64,000 nucleotides of DNA from Candidatus Gastranaerophilales bacterium (GCA_944325655.1 CALVAW010000001.1:1-64000); one strand, 5' to 3'; positions 7,685 through 17,323 are shown, counted from the first letter of the stretch. The notes: a model not told the origin generated them from the sequence alone. Translations and numbers: made by a program.

Positions 7685-8629
7685 ATGAAAAAATTTGCCT
7701 TTATATTTCCCGGTCAAGGTTCACAAACAACTGGCATGGGCTTAGATTTGTATAATAATTTTGAATGCGCAAAAACAATTTATGATACTGCAGACAAAGT
7801 TCTTAACAAAAAAATATCTGAAATTTGTTTTAATGGTCCCGACGAAACATTAAAGCAAACAATAAACGCTCAAAGCGCTATTGTAACAACATCAATAGCA
7901 GCTCTTGAAGCTTTCAGAAGCAAATGCGATATTCAACCGTCATTTGTCCTTGGACATTCATTGGGCGAATATTGCGCAATGTATGCAGCTGAAGTAATGG
8001 ATTTAGAAACAACACTTAAAGCAATTCAAAAACGTTCCGAATTAATGGATAATGCTACAAAAACAACAAAAGGCACAATGGCAGCAATCTTAGGAGCAAA
8101 AACAGAAGATATTAATAAATCCATAGAAGAAGCTTCTAATATCGGTCTTGTACAAATTGCAAATTATAATGACCCGACTCAAATTGTAATCACAGGTGAA
8201 ATAGAGGCAGTAAACAAAGCTTGTGAACTGATAAAAGAAAAAGGCGCAAGAAAAGTTGTTCCTCTGGCAGTTTCGGGCGGATTTCACTCCAAGCTTATGG
8301 ACAGTGCAAAAGAAGGGTTTATCAGTTTTGTTGAGACGTTGTGTTTAAATGATGCAAAAATTCCGGTAATAACAAACGTTGATGCAAGCTTAACAACAAA
8401 AAACAATGATTTTAAAATAAAAATGCCTTCGCAAATTAATTCATCGGTTATGTGGAATCAATCAATTGAAAAAGCTGTACAAGAAGGCGTAGACTGTTTT
8501 ATTGAATTTGGTAACGGAAAAATTTTATCAGGTTTAAACAGAAAAATATGTCCTGAAATAAAAACTTTTAATGTTTCGAATTCAGAAACATTAAAAACAG
8601 TAATTGAAGACTTAACAGTAGGAGTTTAA
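7685..8629 (+). CDS. fabD: Malonyl-CoA:ACP transacylase
   Basis: Transfers malonyl from CoA to acyl carrier protein for fatty-acid elongation. 'FIFPGQGSQTTGMG' at the N-terminus, the nucleophile elbow 'GHSLGEYCAM' (catalytic Ser) and 'SGGFHSKLM' (catalytic His) are present in 314 residues, the usual length. A strong AGGGGAG site precedes the ATG. fabG begins 2 nt after its stop, so translation is probably coupled. Confidence 0.97.
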   Translation: MKKFAFIFPGQGSQTTGMGLDLYNNFECAKTIYDTADKVLNKKISEICFNGPDETLKQTINAQSAIVTTSIAALEAFRSKCDIQPSFVLGHSLGEYCAMYAAEVMDLETTLKAIQKRSELMDNATKTTKGTMAAILGAKTEDINKSIEEASNIGLVQIANYNDPTQIVITGEIEAVNKACELIKEKGARKVVPLAVSGGFHSKLMDSAKEGFISFVETLCLNDAKIPVITNVDASLTTKNNDFKIKMPSQINSSVMWNQSIEKAVQEGVDCFIEFGNGKILSGLNRKICPEIKTFNVSNSETLKTVIEDLTVGV

Positions 8630-8631
8630 TA

Positions 8632-9363
8632 ATGAGCGACAAAAAATTAGCACTAATAACAGGCGGATCTCGAGGAATAGGAAAAGCAATTGCACTTGAG
8701 CTTGCAAAAGCAGGATATGACATTGTTATAAATTATGCAGGAAACATCGAAGCTGCACAAAAAACAGTGGAAGAAATTAAAAACTTAAACGTGTCTGCTG
8801 AAGCATATAAATTTGATGTATCAAATCAATCTGAAGTTGACGAAAATATAGCAAAGATAATAGAAAAATACGGAAGAATAGATGTTTTAATTAACAATGC
8901 CGGCATAACAAGAGACGACCTATTTATCAGAATGACGGAAGAAAAATGGAATGCTGTTATTAATACAAACTTAAACAGTGCTTTTTATGTCACAAAGCCG
9001 GTTGTAAAATTAATGATGAAACAACGTTTCGGTTCAATAGTCAACACAACAAGCGTGGTCGGCGTATATGGCAATGTTGGACAAGCAAATTATTCTGCAG
9101 CAAAAGCAGGCTTAATCGGCTTCACTAAATCTCTTGCAAAAGAATTAGGAGCAAGAAATATAAGAGTTAACGCCGTTGCTCCGGGCTTTATAGCAACTGA
9201 TATGACAAAAGACCTTGCAAATATAGATGAATATTTAAAATTAATATCTCTAAGACGTTTAGGTGAAGCGGAAGATGTGGCACGCGCAGTTAAATTTTTA
9301 GCTGTTGATGCAGACTATATAACTGGTCAGGTTCTTGAAGTTGACGGCGGAATGATTATATAA
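8632..9363 (+). CDS. fabG: 3-oxoacyl-ACP reductase
   Basis: NADPH-dependent reduction of 3-oxoacyl-ACP. A classical short-chain dehydrogenase of 243 residues: 'GGSRGIGKAIA' cofactor loop, 'NNAGITRDDLF', catalytic Ser in 'NTTSVVGVYGN', and 'YSAAKAGL' with the YxxxK pair. The final 'VDGGMII' is typical of FabG. It is co-transcribed with plsX and fabD. acpP and fabF, common next neighbours, are replaced by an ankyrin gene. Confidence 0.97.
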   Translation: MSDKKLALITGGSRGIGKAIALELAKAGYDIVINYAGNIEAAQKTVEEIKNLNVSAEAYKFDVSNQSEVDENIAKIIEKYGRIDVLINNAGITRDDLFIRMTEEKWNAVINTNLNSAFYVTKPVVKLMMKQRFGSIVNTTSVVGVYGNVGQANYSAAKAGLIGFTKSLAKELGARNIRVNAVAPGFIATDMTKDLANIDEYLKLISLRRLGEAEDVARAVKFLAVDADYITGQVLEVDGGMII

Positions 9364-9370
9364 TAATTAT

Positions 9371-10003
9371 ATGAAAACAAATAAAAAAATAATGCTTTTA
9401 TTAATAATACCGACATTTTTTCAAATGTCGGTATTAGCATCAGAATATAGCAGTTTTGATGGCACTATGCAAGATTTTTCGGAGCGCTCGTTAATTATGA
9501 AATCATTACAAAAACAAGACCCGATAAGTCAAGAACAAAAAGATATACTGACATCAAAAAAATTATATCTCGGAACAAGTTGTCTTTTTGAACAAATTAA
9601 AAAAAATAATATCGACAACGTTAAATTATTGCTTGATTTCAAACTAAATCCAAATACAAGTTATTTAAGCGACTATCCTTTATATTACGCATGCAAATTA
9701 AATCGAAGCGAAATTGCAAAACTTTTACTTGAATACGGAGCAAAACCGGATAAAGGATTTTACAGCGAATTATATGAGGCGGTAAAACATAAAGATACAG
9801 AGCTTGCGCAACTGCTTCTTAACAAGGGTGCAAAAGCTAATTACAGAGATTCAATCACAAACAATTCCATTTTATATTACGCACTCAAAAATAATATGCA
9901 AGATATCGCTCAACAACTGATTCTAAAGGGTGCATATCCGGACAAAAAATCAGTTCAAATCATTAAAAAAAGAAAACTATATAATTTAATTCAAGAACAA
10001 TAA
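9371..10003 (+). CDS. Exported ankyrin-repeat protein
   Basis: 210 residues with an N-terminal signal peptide (basic 'MKTNKK', hydrophobic core, cleavage probably after 'SVLA'). At least three ankyrin-type repeats follow, such as 'IDNVKLLLDFKLNPN', 'SEIAKLLLEYGAKPDKG', 'TELAQLLLNKGAKANYRD' and 'QDIAQQLILKGAYPDK'. It probably mediates protein binding in the periplasm or outside the cell. It follows fabG by 7 nt without a clear ribosome site, so expression may depend on fabG translation. A perfect 13-bp hairpin lies inside its signal-peptide codons. The stop abuts the stop of the converging pheS. Confidence 0.85.
   Translation: MKTNKKIMLLLIIPTFFQMSVLASEYSSFDGTMQDFSERSLIMKSLQKQDPISQEQKDILTSKKLYLGTSCLFEQIKKNNIDNVKLLLDFKLNPNTSYLSDYPLYYACKLNRSEIAKLLLEYGAKPDKGFYSELYEAVKHKDTELAQLLLNKGAKANYRDSITNNSILYYALKNNMQDIAQQLILKGAYPDKKSVQIIKKRKLYNLIQEQ
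9406..9435 (+). repeat. Perfect 13-bp inverted repeat in the ankyrin gene's 5' end
   Basis: AATACCGACATTT (9406-9418) and AAATGTCGGTATT (9423-9435) are perfect complements with a TTTC loop, starting 35 nt after the start codon. There is no T run after it, so it is not a standard terminator. It could slow translation, stabilise upstream fab mRNA or be a processing site. Confidence 0.7.
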
Positions 10004-11038
10004 TTAAAATTGCTTCAAAAATCTTACATCATTGTTAAAAAACAATCTGATATCATCAATTGCATATTTTAACATCGCAAGTCGCTCAATGCCCATACCA
10101 AAAGCGAAACCTGAATATACTTTTGAATCAATGCCGACAGCATCCAAAACGTTCGGATCTACCATGCCTGCGCCTAATATTTCAAGCCAGCCTGTTCCTG
10201 AACATACAGAACATCCTTCACCTTTACACATTATGCATTGGACATCTATTTCAACAGAAGGTTCCGTAAAAGGAAAGAAACTGCTTCTAAAACGAGTTGG
10301 TCTTGAAGAACCAAAATACAATCTTATAAATTCATTCAAAACACCTTTTAATTGAGCCATTGTAACATCTTTATCAACATAAAGGCCTTCAATTTGATGA
10401 AATAAATTATTTTTTCTGGCCGATACATTTTCATTTCTATACACTCGACCGGGAGATACAATTTTTATCGGAGGTTTTGAATTCATCATTTGACGTGCCT
10501 GAGCATTCGAAGTTTGACTTCTTAAAACAACATTCAACATATTTTCGCAATAAAAAGTATCCTGAACATCTCTTGCGGGGTGCTCTTTTGGCACATTAAG
10601 AAGATCAAAATTATATTTTTCAAGTTCTACTTCAGGAGAAAGTTCCGGTTTAATCAAAGAAAAACCAAGATAATTAAAAATTTCCACAATTTCATTAACT
10701 GTCTGAGTTATAGGATGTACATGCCCCATCGGAACATAATCGCCGTCCAGAGAAATATCAATTTTTTCACTTAATAATTTTTCATTCAATTCTTTTTTAT
10801 AGAAAAATTCATTTTTTTCTTCAATTAATAAATTTAACTCATTTGAAACTTTATTCAATAAAGCTCCTATAACGGGTTTTTGTTCGGGCGGCAAATCTTT
10901 CATGCCTTTTTTCAAATTATTAAATTCGGAATTTCTTGATAAAAACTCATTTTTAACTGCTTCCAATGATTTTAAATCAGTCGCTTGTTCTATTTTTAAA
11001 AGCGCATTTTCTCTTATTTCATTAATTTTATTTTCCAT
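10004..11038 (-). CDS. pheS: Phenylalanyl-tRNA synthetase alpha subunit
   Basis: Catalytic subunit of the alpha2-beta2 PheRS. About 344 residues: N-terminal coiled coil (about 1-90), then the class II core with 'HPITQTVNEIVEIF', motif 2 'PGRVYRNENVSARKNNLFHQ' and motif 3 'GFAFGMGIERLAMLKY'. An internal 'CIMCKGEGCSVCSGTGW' cluster is the Cys-rich insertion seen in some bacterial PheS. The ATG at 11038 is preferred to 11044 because GGGAG lies 8 nt before it. pheT is not adjacent; it must be elsewhere. Confidence 0.96.
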   Translation of the reverse strand: MENKINEIRENALLKIEQATDLKSLEAVKNEFLSRNSEFNNLKKGMKDLPPEQKPVIGALLNKVSNELNLLIEEKNEFFYKKELNEKLLSEKIDISLDGDYVPMGHVHPITQTVNEIVEIFNYLGFSLIKPELSPEVELEKYNFDLLNVPKEHPARDVQDTFYCENMLNVVLRSQTSNAQARQMMNSKPPIKIVSPGRVYRNENVSARKNNLFHQIEGLYVDKDVTMAQLKGVLNEFIRLYFGSSRPTRFRSSFFPFTEPSVEIDVQCIMCKGEGCSVCSGTGWLEILGAGMVDPNVLDAVGIDSKVYSGFAFGMGIERLAMLKYAIDDIRLFFNNDVRFLKQF

Positions 11039-11086
11039 TGACATTTCTCCCTATATTTAATAATAGCTTAAACAAAAATTTTATAC

Positions 11087-11092
11087 TATAAT
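11087..11092 (+). promoter_or_regulatory. -10 box of the GT-C-like gene, leaderless start
   Basis: TATAAT ends 7 nt before the ATG at 11100, so the transcript would begin at or next to the start codon. No Shine-Dalgarno is present. No clear -35 is seen. Confidence 0.4.
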
Positions 11093-11099
11093 GTTTGCC

Positions 11100-12614
11100 A
11101 TGGATTTAATATTTTATTTGACCCTGGGGCTTTTTATCCTGCTTTTCGGAACAATCGACAATAATATCGATTTTGATTTTTGGGCAAGATTAACAGTCGG
11201 AAAAAGTTTTATGCAAACGGGAGACCTGTTTAACTTCGACTTCCAATCCTGGGGCGCAACCCATGAATTTATAGACCATGAATGGGGTTCAAGTATAATT
11301 TTTTATTTAATACAAAATTATACTCACGACATAGGCTTATTCTTATTCAAATCAATAATAATTTTTCTGACTTTTTACACAATTACAAAAATTATACGCC
11401 TTGAAAATAAAAAAATACCACTACATTTTCTATTTTTCTTTTTCGCTATACATGCAATTTCATACAATATTTTTTCAACAATAAGATGTCAAACATTTTC
11501 TTTTTTGTTTTTTACAATTTATCTTTATATTTTAAGAAAAACATCAATAAATAAAAATTACAGAATACTTTGGTGTTTACCTGTATTAAATATTATTTGG
11601 ACAAATTTGCACGGTGGATTTGTAATCGGACTCATTTTAATTTTCATTTTTACAATAGGCGAATACCTTAATAAAAAAAATTTCAAACCATACCTTATAG
11701 CCTTTTTAGCATGTTGTGCCACATGTCTTATAAACCCGTACGGAATTAAATATATTACTTTTATTGTATCAGCTCTGGCTCTCAACAGAGAACATATTTC
11801 AGAATGGCAAAGCATGTTTTTCTCAAAAATATATAAACACTCTCTTTTAAAATTTGAATTATATTTTTACTGTGCAATTACGCTTTTTATTTATTCTGTC
11901 TTTAAAAATATTAAATTAGACGGAATTAAAAACTTTTATAACAAAATTGATAAAACAAAATATTTAATAATCCTTTTTACGATATTAATTTCTCTAAAAT
12001 CCATGCGCTTCCATGTTTTCTTTATATATACACTAATTTCTTATTGTTATTGTGATTTTTATAATATTTTTAATAAAAAATTACCCGCTAAAATAGACAA
12101 ATTAAAGGAAATAATACTTCTTGTACTTATCTTAATTTCAACAACATCACACATTATGGAATATAAATTTATAAATACGGTTAAACCCTCTCAATATCCT
12201 ATATATTGTATTGAGTTCATAAAAATAAACAACTTAAAAGGTAATATTTTTACCAATTTTCATACCGGAAGCTATGTTTCATACAAACTTTATCCTGATA
12301 ACAAAATTTTTATGGACGGAAGATACGAAGAAGTATATGATACAAATTTAATAAATGAAATGTCGGATGTATTTTTAGCTAAAAATTATAAAAAATTTTT
12401 TGAAAAATATCACACCGATATTATAATTGCAGATAAATATTACCCCTTGCATAAAAACCTGAAAAATGATTTAGATTGGTTTTTAGCTTATGAAGATAAA
12501 TATTTCGCACTTTTTTTAAAAAAAGATCAACAAAAAAAGTTTTTTAAATATCCGTTAAAAAGTCTGAAAGAATATAATAAAGAAAAATTCAAAACAAATA
12601 TAAATTGGCTATAA
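11100..12614 (+). CDS. Polytopic membrane protein, GT-C glycosyltransferase-like
   Basis: About 504 residues with roughly ten hydrophobic segments and a soluble C-terminal tail. The first loop 'DFDFWARLTVGKSFMQTGDL' followed by 'HEFIDHEWGSSIIFYL' matches the pattern of GT-C-fold transferases. In those enzymes an Asp-containing first loop precedes an 'H-x-W-G/L' stretch, and they use lipid-linked sugars. The substrate cannot be told. Start 11100 (MDLIF) is chosen over 11091 from the position of the -10 box. It is transcribed alone, and the last 6 bases overlap the converging nifS-like gene. Confidence 0.7.
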   Translation: MDLIFYLTLGLFILLFGTIDNNIDFDFWARLTVGKSFMQTGDLFNFDFQSWGATHEFIDHEWGSSIIFYLIQNYTHDIGLFLFKSIIIFLTFYTITKIIRLENKKIPLHFLFFFFAIHAISYNIFSTIRCQTFSFLFFTIYLYILRKTSINKNYRILWCLPVLNIIWTNLHGGFVIGLILIFIFTIGEYLNKKNFKPYLIAFLACCATCLINPYGIKYITFIVSALALNREHISEWQSMFFSKIYKHSLLKFELYFYCAITLFIYSVFKNIKLDGIKNFYNKIDKTKYLIILFTILISLKSMRFHVFFIYTLISYCYCDFYNIFNKKLPAKIDKLKEIILLVLILISTTSHIMEYKFINTVKPSQYPIYCIEFIKINNLKGNIFTNFHTGSYVSYKLYPDNKIFMDGRYEEVYDTNLINEMSDVFLAKNYKKFFEKYHTDIIIADKYYPLHKNLKNDLDWFLAYEDKYFALFLKKDQQKKFFKYPLKSLKEYNKEKFKTNINWL

Positions 12615-13805
12615 ACCAAGCGCATTGAGTTCACTTTGAAAAGGTGAAATTTTAGCAAGCTTTTTAATAACTTCTGGCACTTTTTCTATAGCATAATCAA
12701 TTTCTTCTTCTGTTGTAAATCTCGATAAAGAAAATCTTATAGCCCCATGTAAAGATGTAAAAGGTACTTTTTGTGCTCTTAAAACATGTGAAGGATCAAG
12801 GCTTCCCGAAGTGCAAGCACTTCCTGAAGAAGCACAAATTCCCAAATCGTTCAAATACAGCAAAATCAACTCACCTTCAATATATTCAAAACCTATATTA
12901 GTAGTATTTGGAACACGATTTGAGCTTTTTGAATTTAATTTTGCATTTCTTAATTGTGATAAAATCCCTTTTTCAAGTTTATCACGCAAGCGTTTAACTT
13001 CTTTTAATTCATATTCAAGACTTTCTTTTGCAAGCTGCGCAGCCTTCCCCATTCCTACAATATAAGGCGTGTTTTGAGTTCCGGCACGCAAAGAATATTC
13101 CTGATGACCTCCAAGCATAAAAGGCTCAAACAAAACACCTTTCTTAACATATAAAGCTCCAACACCCTTTGGAGCATGAAATTTATGACCCGAAATAGAA
13201 TAAAAATCAATTTCCGAGTTTTCAAGCTCAATAGGTATTTTTCCTGCCGCTTGAACGCCGTCAACAAAAACCTTAATATTTTTATTTATTTCTTTTGCTC
13301 TTTTAGCAATCTCATATACAGGATAAACAGCACCTGTTTCATTATTTGCATGCATAACAGACAAAAGAATTGTATTTGGAGTAATTTTTGAGAGCAAATT
13401 ATCAATATTTATCTCGCCATTTTCATCTACCGAAACATAAGTTGATTTATAACCTTTTTTTTCCAGATTTTCATAAACCGACAAAACACAAGGATGTTCA
13501 ACTTGAGTTGTTATGATATGATTTTTATTTTCTTTATCTCCATATTGAAACACAACACCTTTAATTGCAGTATTTGCAGATTCCGTTCCACAGGACGTAA
13601 AAATAACAGATTTCTCGTTTTCAACTCCTAAAAAATCAGCTACCTGTTTTCTTGCTTCTTCAATAGCATTTGCACAAACATGCGCACTATCGTACATACT
13701 CGAAGGATTTGCATAATTTTCCTTCAAATATGGAAGCATTTTTTCAAACACTTTTTCATCAATTTTCGTTGTTGCGTTATTATCCAAATATACTGTTTTT
13801 TTCAT
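12609..13805 (-). CDS. nifS: Cysteine desulfurase, NifS/IscS type
   Basis: PLP enzyme that takes sulfur from cysteine for Fe-S clusters. 398 residues: 'YLDNNATTKIDEKVF' start, 'HANNETGAVYPV', PLP-lysine segment 'YSISGHKFHAPKGVGALYV', and the catalytic Cys in 'CASSGSACTSGSLDPSHVL'. The short gap in that loop fits group I desulfurases. It follows the NifU gene by 4 nt with no ribosome site of its own, so translation is probably coupled. Nitrogenase genes are not seen; a housekeeping Fe-S role is inferred. Confidence 0.95.
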   Translation of the reverse strand: MKKTVYLDNNATTKIDEKVFEKMLPYLKENYANPSSMYDSAHVCANAIEEARKQVADFLGVENEKSVIFTSCGTESANTAIKGVVFQYGDKENKNHIITTQVEHPCVLSVYENLEKKGYKSTYVSVDENGEINIDNLLSKITPNTILLSVMHANNETGAVYPVYEIAKRAKEINKNIKVFVDGVQAAGKIPIELENSEIDFYSISGHKFHAPKGVGALYVKKGVLFEPFMLGGHQEYSLRAGTQNTPYIVGMGKAAQLAKESLEYELKEVKRLRDKLEKGILSQLRNAKLNSKSSNRVPNTTNIGFEYIEGELILLYLNDLGICASSGSACTSGSLDPSHVLRAQKVPFTSLHGAIRFSLSRFTTEEEIDYAIEKVPEVIKKLAKISPFQSELNALGL

Positions 13806-13809
13806 ATCA

Positions 13810-14634
13810 CTACTCGTTAAAAACTACTAATTCATCGTCTACAAGCTCTTTTAGCTTTGTTTCAACAAAATTTTTTAAAGTCATCTTTGCATTTGCACAA
13901 GTTGAACAATGTCCTTTCAGTTGAACATAAACATTGTTTCCTTCTACATTAACAAGCTCAATATCACCAAAGTCTTTTTGTAACTCCGGTGAAATAACAT
14001 TTTCTATAACATTATTTATTTTAATTATTTTCTGAACCGGATTTAACTTTGCAGACTTATCATTTTTTACATATTTCTTCAAAATTTTTTCTATATTTTC
14101 CTTGCATCTTCCGCATGCAAGACCTGCAGATGTAATTTTAGAAACATCATCCAATGTTTTAGCGCCATTTTTTACAATTGCATCTATTATATTCTTTTCA
14201 CTGACTCCAAAACAATGACATACAACCATCGAAGATTCATCATCTTCAACTACAAGCTCTTCCCAATCTTCACCTGTATAATTTTTAAGAGCATCTTCCA
14301 GGGCTTCTCTTCCCATAACAGAACAATGCATTTTTTCCGGCGGCAGCCCGTCTAAAGCTTCTGCAATTTGTTTATTTGTAATTTTTCTTGCTTCATCTAT
14401 AGATTTACCTATAATTAATTCCGTAAGAACACTTGAAGCAGCAACTGCCGAGCCGCAACCGAAAGTTTGAAATTTAGCATCCGTTATAATATTATTATCA
14501 ATTTTTAAATATAATTTTAATTTATCCCCGCATGAAAGTGCGCCTGCTTCTCCTATTGCATCGGCATTTTCGATTGAACCTACATTTTTAGGATTTTTAA
14601 AATGTTCTTTAACTTTATCCGAATATTCCCACAT
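13810..14634 (-). CDS. nifU: Three-domain NifU Fe-S scaffold
   Basis: 274 residues with the full NifU layout. The IscU-like scaffold (1-125) has 'GEAGALSCGD', 'TFGCGSAVAASS' and 'KMHCSVMG' for the three cluster Cys. The central BFD-like [2Fe-2S] domain (about 135-190) has 'VCHCFGVSE' and 'GLACGRCKENIEK'. The C-terminal Nfu domain has 'LKGHCSTCANAKMTLKNFV'. The ATG at 14634 has GAAGG 5 nt upstream; a TTG at 14646 would overlap that site. It is first in a nifU-nifS operon. This long form is known from nitrogen fixers, epsilonproteobacteria and relatives of cyanobacteria. Confidence 0.95.
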   Translation of the reverse strand: MWEYSDKVKEHFKNPKNVGSIENADAIGEAGALSCGDKLKLYLKIDNNIITDAKFQTFGCGSAVAASSVLTELIIGKSIDEARKITNKQIAEALDGLPPEKMHCSVMGREALEDALKNYTGEDWEELVVEDDESSMVVCHCFGVSEKNIIDAIVKNGAKTLDDVSKITSAGLACGRCKENIEKILKKYVKNDKSAKLNPVQKIIKINNVIENVISPELQKDFGDIELVNVEGNNVYVQLKGHCSTCANAKMTLKNFVETKLKELVDDELVVFNE

Positions 14635-14730
14635 AATTACCTTCAAATTTTCTGTATAAAAAAATTATAGCACCTAAAAATCCTACGCCTATATGGCAAA
14701 AAAAATCAAATTTAAGTGCATAATTATATT

Positions 14731-15252
14731 ATGAACAATCCTTTATACAACTCACTTAAAGAAAAATTAATGCAAGATGGTATATTGCCATCGGCTGATT
14801 CAAAAATTGAGCAAGATAATAATAATGAAAACTTTTTTGAATCAGAATACAAAAAAACTCAAGAAGACAAAAAAGAACCTTTAATAAAAAGTAAAAAAAG
14901 GTTAAATCAATACGATTTGGATTTAATAGAAAATGTGCAAAATACAACTGCTCCGGAAAATAAAAAAAATCCCTGTGAATCCATCAAAAGATTTTTAAAT
15001 TTTAAACAAATTAAACTTGATAACGGCAACGCAGGTTTTTTTGAAATTCTTTTTTATAAATTTTTTCCAAAAATATACAAAGCAAAACTTGTTAAACAAG
15101 CTATGACAAAATTTCTTGAATTAAATATAGATGCACAAAATTTGCTTAACAAAACCATTCCATACGGAGAAAACGAAACTCGCTATGAAGATTTAATTAA
15201 ATATTTAAACTATGCTAACGAATTACAAACTAGACTCAAAAAGAAAATTTAA
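14731..15252 (+). CDS. Uncharacterised hydrophilic protein
   Basis: 173 residues, not recognised. Lys- and Asn-rich, with no signal peptide or membrane segment. The first ~80 residues look disordered ('DSKIEQDNNNENFFESEYKK'). The second half is helical, with 'GFFEILFYKFFPKIYKAKLV' as an amphipathic stretch. The ATG at 14731 is preferred to a GTG at 14716: CATAAT (14719-14724) ends 6 nt before it and no Shine-Dalgarno is present. Its stop directly abuts that of the converging 69-residue gene. Confidence 0.65.
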   Translation: MNNPLYNSLKEKLMQDGILPSADSKIEQDNNNENFFESEYKKTQEDKKEPLIKSKKRLNQYDLDLIENVQNTTAPENKKNPCESIKRFLNFKQIKLDNGNAGFFEILFYKFFPKIYKAKLVKQAMTKFLELNIDAQNLLNKTIPYGENETRYEDLIKYLNYANELQTRLKKKI

Positions 15253-15462
15253 CTAAACTATCTCATCAAGATGATTGCCTTCAACCATTTTTCTTAAATT
15301 TCTTCTGCTGCTATACAAGTTCTTTTTAGATAATGTCTGTTCATAAAGCATATTTAATTTTGACGTTATGAACAATTCCGAATTATCCGAACAAGTACGC
15401 TTTGTGTACAAGTTCATGCCGTTATTCACTATGTTGAAATTTAATCCGTTTATTTTTGACAT
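15253..15462 (-). CDS. Small orphan protein
   Basis: 69 residues, no recognised domain. Basic, with a short N-terminal 'INGLNFNIVNNGMNLYTK' segment that loosely resembles the N-termini of other orphan proteins here. A weak AGAGAA precedes the ATG. It fills the gap between the 14731 gene and the argS promoter region, with its stop exactly touching its neighbour's stop. That back-to-back packing and the absence of any alternative gene support it, but it may be lineage specific. Confidence 0.5.
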   Translation of the reverse strand: MSKINGLNFNIVNNGMNLYTKRTCSDNSELFITSKLNMLYEQTLSKKNLYSSRRNLRKMVEGNHLDEIV

Positions 15463-15602
15463 AATGTTGTTCTCTATTTCGGCGCATTATCCATTATATC
15501 CAAAACCGCTCAAATGTCAAGATTGACAATAGATTTGAAAATTATAAATATTTTTTTACATTTCTTCACTTTTTACAATTTTTGTATTAGAATTAATTCG
15601 CT

Positions 15603-17294
15603 ATGTTAAAAAATTATTTTATTGAAACTACTAAAAATGCTATTTATAAAGCAATTAAAGAATCCAAATTAAATGAAGCAAAAGAGCTTGATTTTGAATT
15701 AACTTGCGAAGCACCCAAAAACAAAGATTTCGGAGATTTTGCAATTAATGTTTCTGCTCTTGCAAAACAAGCAAAAATGCCTCCGCCAATAATTGCAAAA
15801 ACAATAGCAAAATACATTACTCCTGAAAATTTTTCAATCAATACGGTTGCAGGATTTATAAATTTTAAAATAGAAAAAGAATTTTTAAACAAAATTATTA
15901 TTGAAATACTTGAAAAAAAAGAAAATTATTTAAAGAGCGATATTGGAAAAGGACAAAAAGTAAATATAGAATACGTCAGTGCTAATCCCACAGGTCCTTT
16001 TCATATCGGACACGGGCGTTGGGCTGCTTTAGGTTCAGCATTAGCCAATATAATGAAATACTGTAACTACGAAGTATTTCAAGAATTTTATATAAATGAT
16101 GCAGGAAATCAGATTAACAAACTCGGTAAATCTCTGGAGATAAGAGTCCGTCAACTAAAAGGCGAAAATATAGAACTTGAAGAAGGACTTTATCCGGGAG
16201 AATATTTAATTGATTGCGCAAAAAGATATATTGCAGATAACAAAGGTCTTTCTTATTCTGATTTTGCAAAACAAGACATGCTGAGTTTACAAAAAGAACT
16301 TTTAAAAAAATTTAGAACAAATTTTGATCTTTTCTTTTCGGAATTAACATTATATAAAGATAAAGAAGTGGAAAAAGCTTTAAATGCACTTAAAAAAGCG
16401 GGAAAAATATATGAAAAAGATGGTGCTGTGTGGTTCAAAAGCTCTGACTACGGAGATGATCAAGACAGAGTTCTCATTAAAACAGACGGCAAAAATACAT
16501 ATCTTACCGCAGATATTGCATATCATAAAAACAAACTCGACAGAGGTTTTGACCTGTTAATTAACATTTGGGGCGCAGACCACCATGGTTATATTCCAAG
16601 AATGAAAGCGGCAATAGAAGCTTTAGGATATGATAGCAATAAACTTGAAGTTATATTAGGTCAACTCGTAAATCTAATTCAAGACGGCGAACAACAAAGA
16701 ATGGGTAAACGAAAAAAAATGGTAACGCTTGAAGATTTAGTTGATGAAGTCGGAGTTGATGCTACAAGATTTTGGATGATTATGCGCTCGTCTGATACAA
16801 CAATTGACTTTGATATAGATTTAGCAAAATCACAAAGTGACAAAAACCCTGTATTCTACGTACAATATGCACATGCAAGAGCTTGTTCAATTTTAAGAAA
16901 AGCTGTTGAAAAAAGATTAGATGTCGATAATAAAACTGAATTGGAAGCATTTTTAACTGAAAATGAAATAAAAGAATTCTATAACAATCCAAACATTGAC
17001 GACTTATTTAAAAACATATCCGATGAATCTTATCAAGCTGTAAAATCGTTAATTTTAAAATTAGAAGAAGGCAAAGCATTACTTTTTAATGCAGTTAAAT
17101 ACAGGGCACCATATATGTTATGCAAGTATTTAACGGAACTTGCAAATTCTTTTCATCACTTCTACAACTACACAAGAGTGCTTTCGGAAGATAAAAAAGA
17201 CAGTTTGATGAAACTTTCTTTGGTGAACTGTTTCAGAATAATTATGGCAACAATGCTTGATTTAATAGGCGTTGAGGCTGTTGAAAAAATGTAG
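15603..17294 (+). CDS. argS: Arginyl-tRNA synthetase
   Basis: Class I synthetase charging tRNA-Arg, 563 residues. The Add-1 N-terminal domain (1-105) is followed by 'VSANPTGPFHIGHGRWAALG' with the HIGH motif, 'EFYINDAGNQINKLGKS', and the Arg-type KMSK-region variant 'DGEQQRMGKRKKMVTLEDLV'. The DALR anticodon-binding domain ends in 'EDKKDSLMKLSLVNCFRI'. No Shine-Dalgarno; a TAGAAT hexamer ends 9 nt before the ATG. tRNA-Ile lies 71 nt downstream. Confidence 0.97.
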   Translation: MLKNYFIETTKNAIYKAIKESKLNEAKELDFELTCEAPKNKDFGDFAINVSALAKQAKMPPPIIAKTIAKYITPENFSINTVAGFINFKIEKEFLNKIIIEILEKKENYLKSDIGKGQKVNIEYVSANPTGPFHIGHGRWAALGSALANIMKYCNYEVFQEFYINDAGNQINKLGKSLEIRVRQLKGENIELEEGLYPGEYLIDCAKRYIADNKGLSYSDFAKQDMLSLQKELLKKFRTNFDLFFSELTLYKDKEVEKALNALKKAGKIYEKDGAVWFKSSDYGDDQDRVLIKTDGKNTYLTADIAYHKNKLDRGFDLLINIWGADHHGYIPRMKAAIEALGYDSNKLEVILGQLVNLIQDGEQQRMGKRKKMVTLEDLVDEVGVDATRFWMIMRSSDTTIDFDIDLAKSQSDKNPVFYVQYAHARACSILRKAVEKRLDVDNKTELEAFLTENEIKEFYNNPNIDDLFKNISDESYQAVKSLILKLEEGKALLFNAVKYRAPYMLCKYLTELANSFHHFYNYTRVLSEDKKDSLMKLSLVNCFRIIMATMLDLIGVEAVEKM

Positions 17295-17323
17295 TTGATT
17301 TTAAATTTTATTTATGATAACTT
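17295..17323 (+). promoter_or_regulatory. Possible tRNA-Ile promoter
   Basis: TTGATT (17295-17300), a 17-nt spacer and TAACTT (17318-17323) with an upstream TG as in extended -10 boxes. Transcription would start about 36 nt before the mature tRNA. The -10 is imperfect, and readthrough from argS is also possible. Confidence 0.35.
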
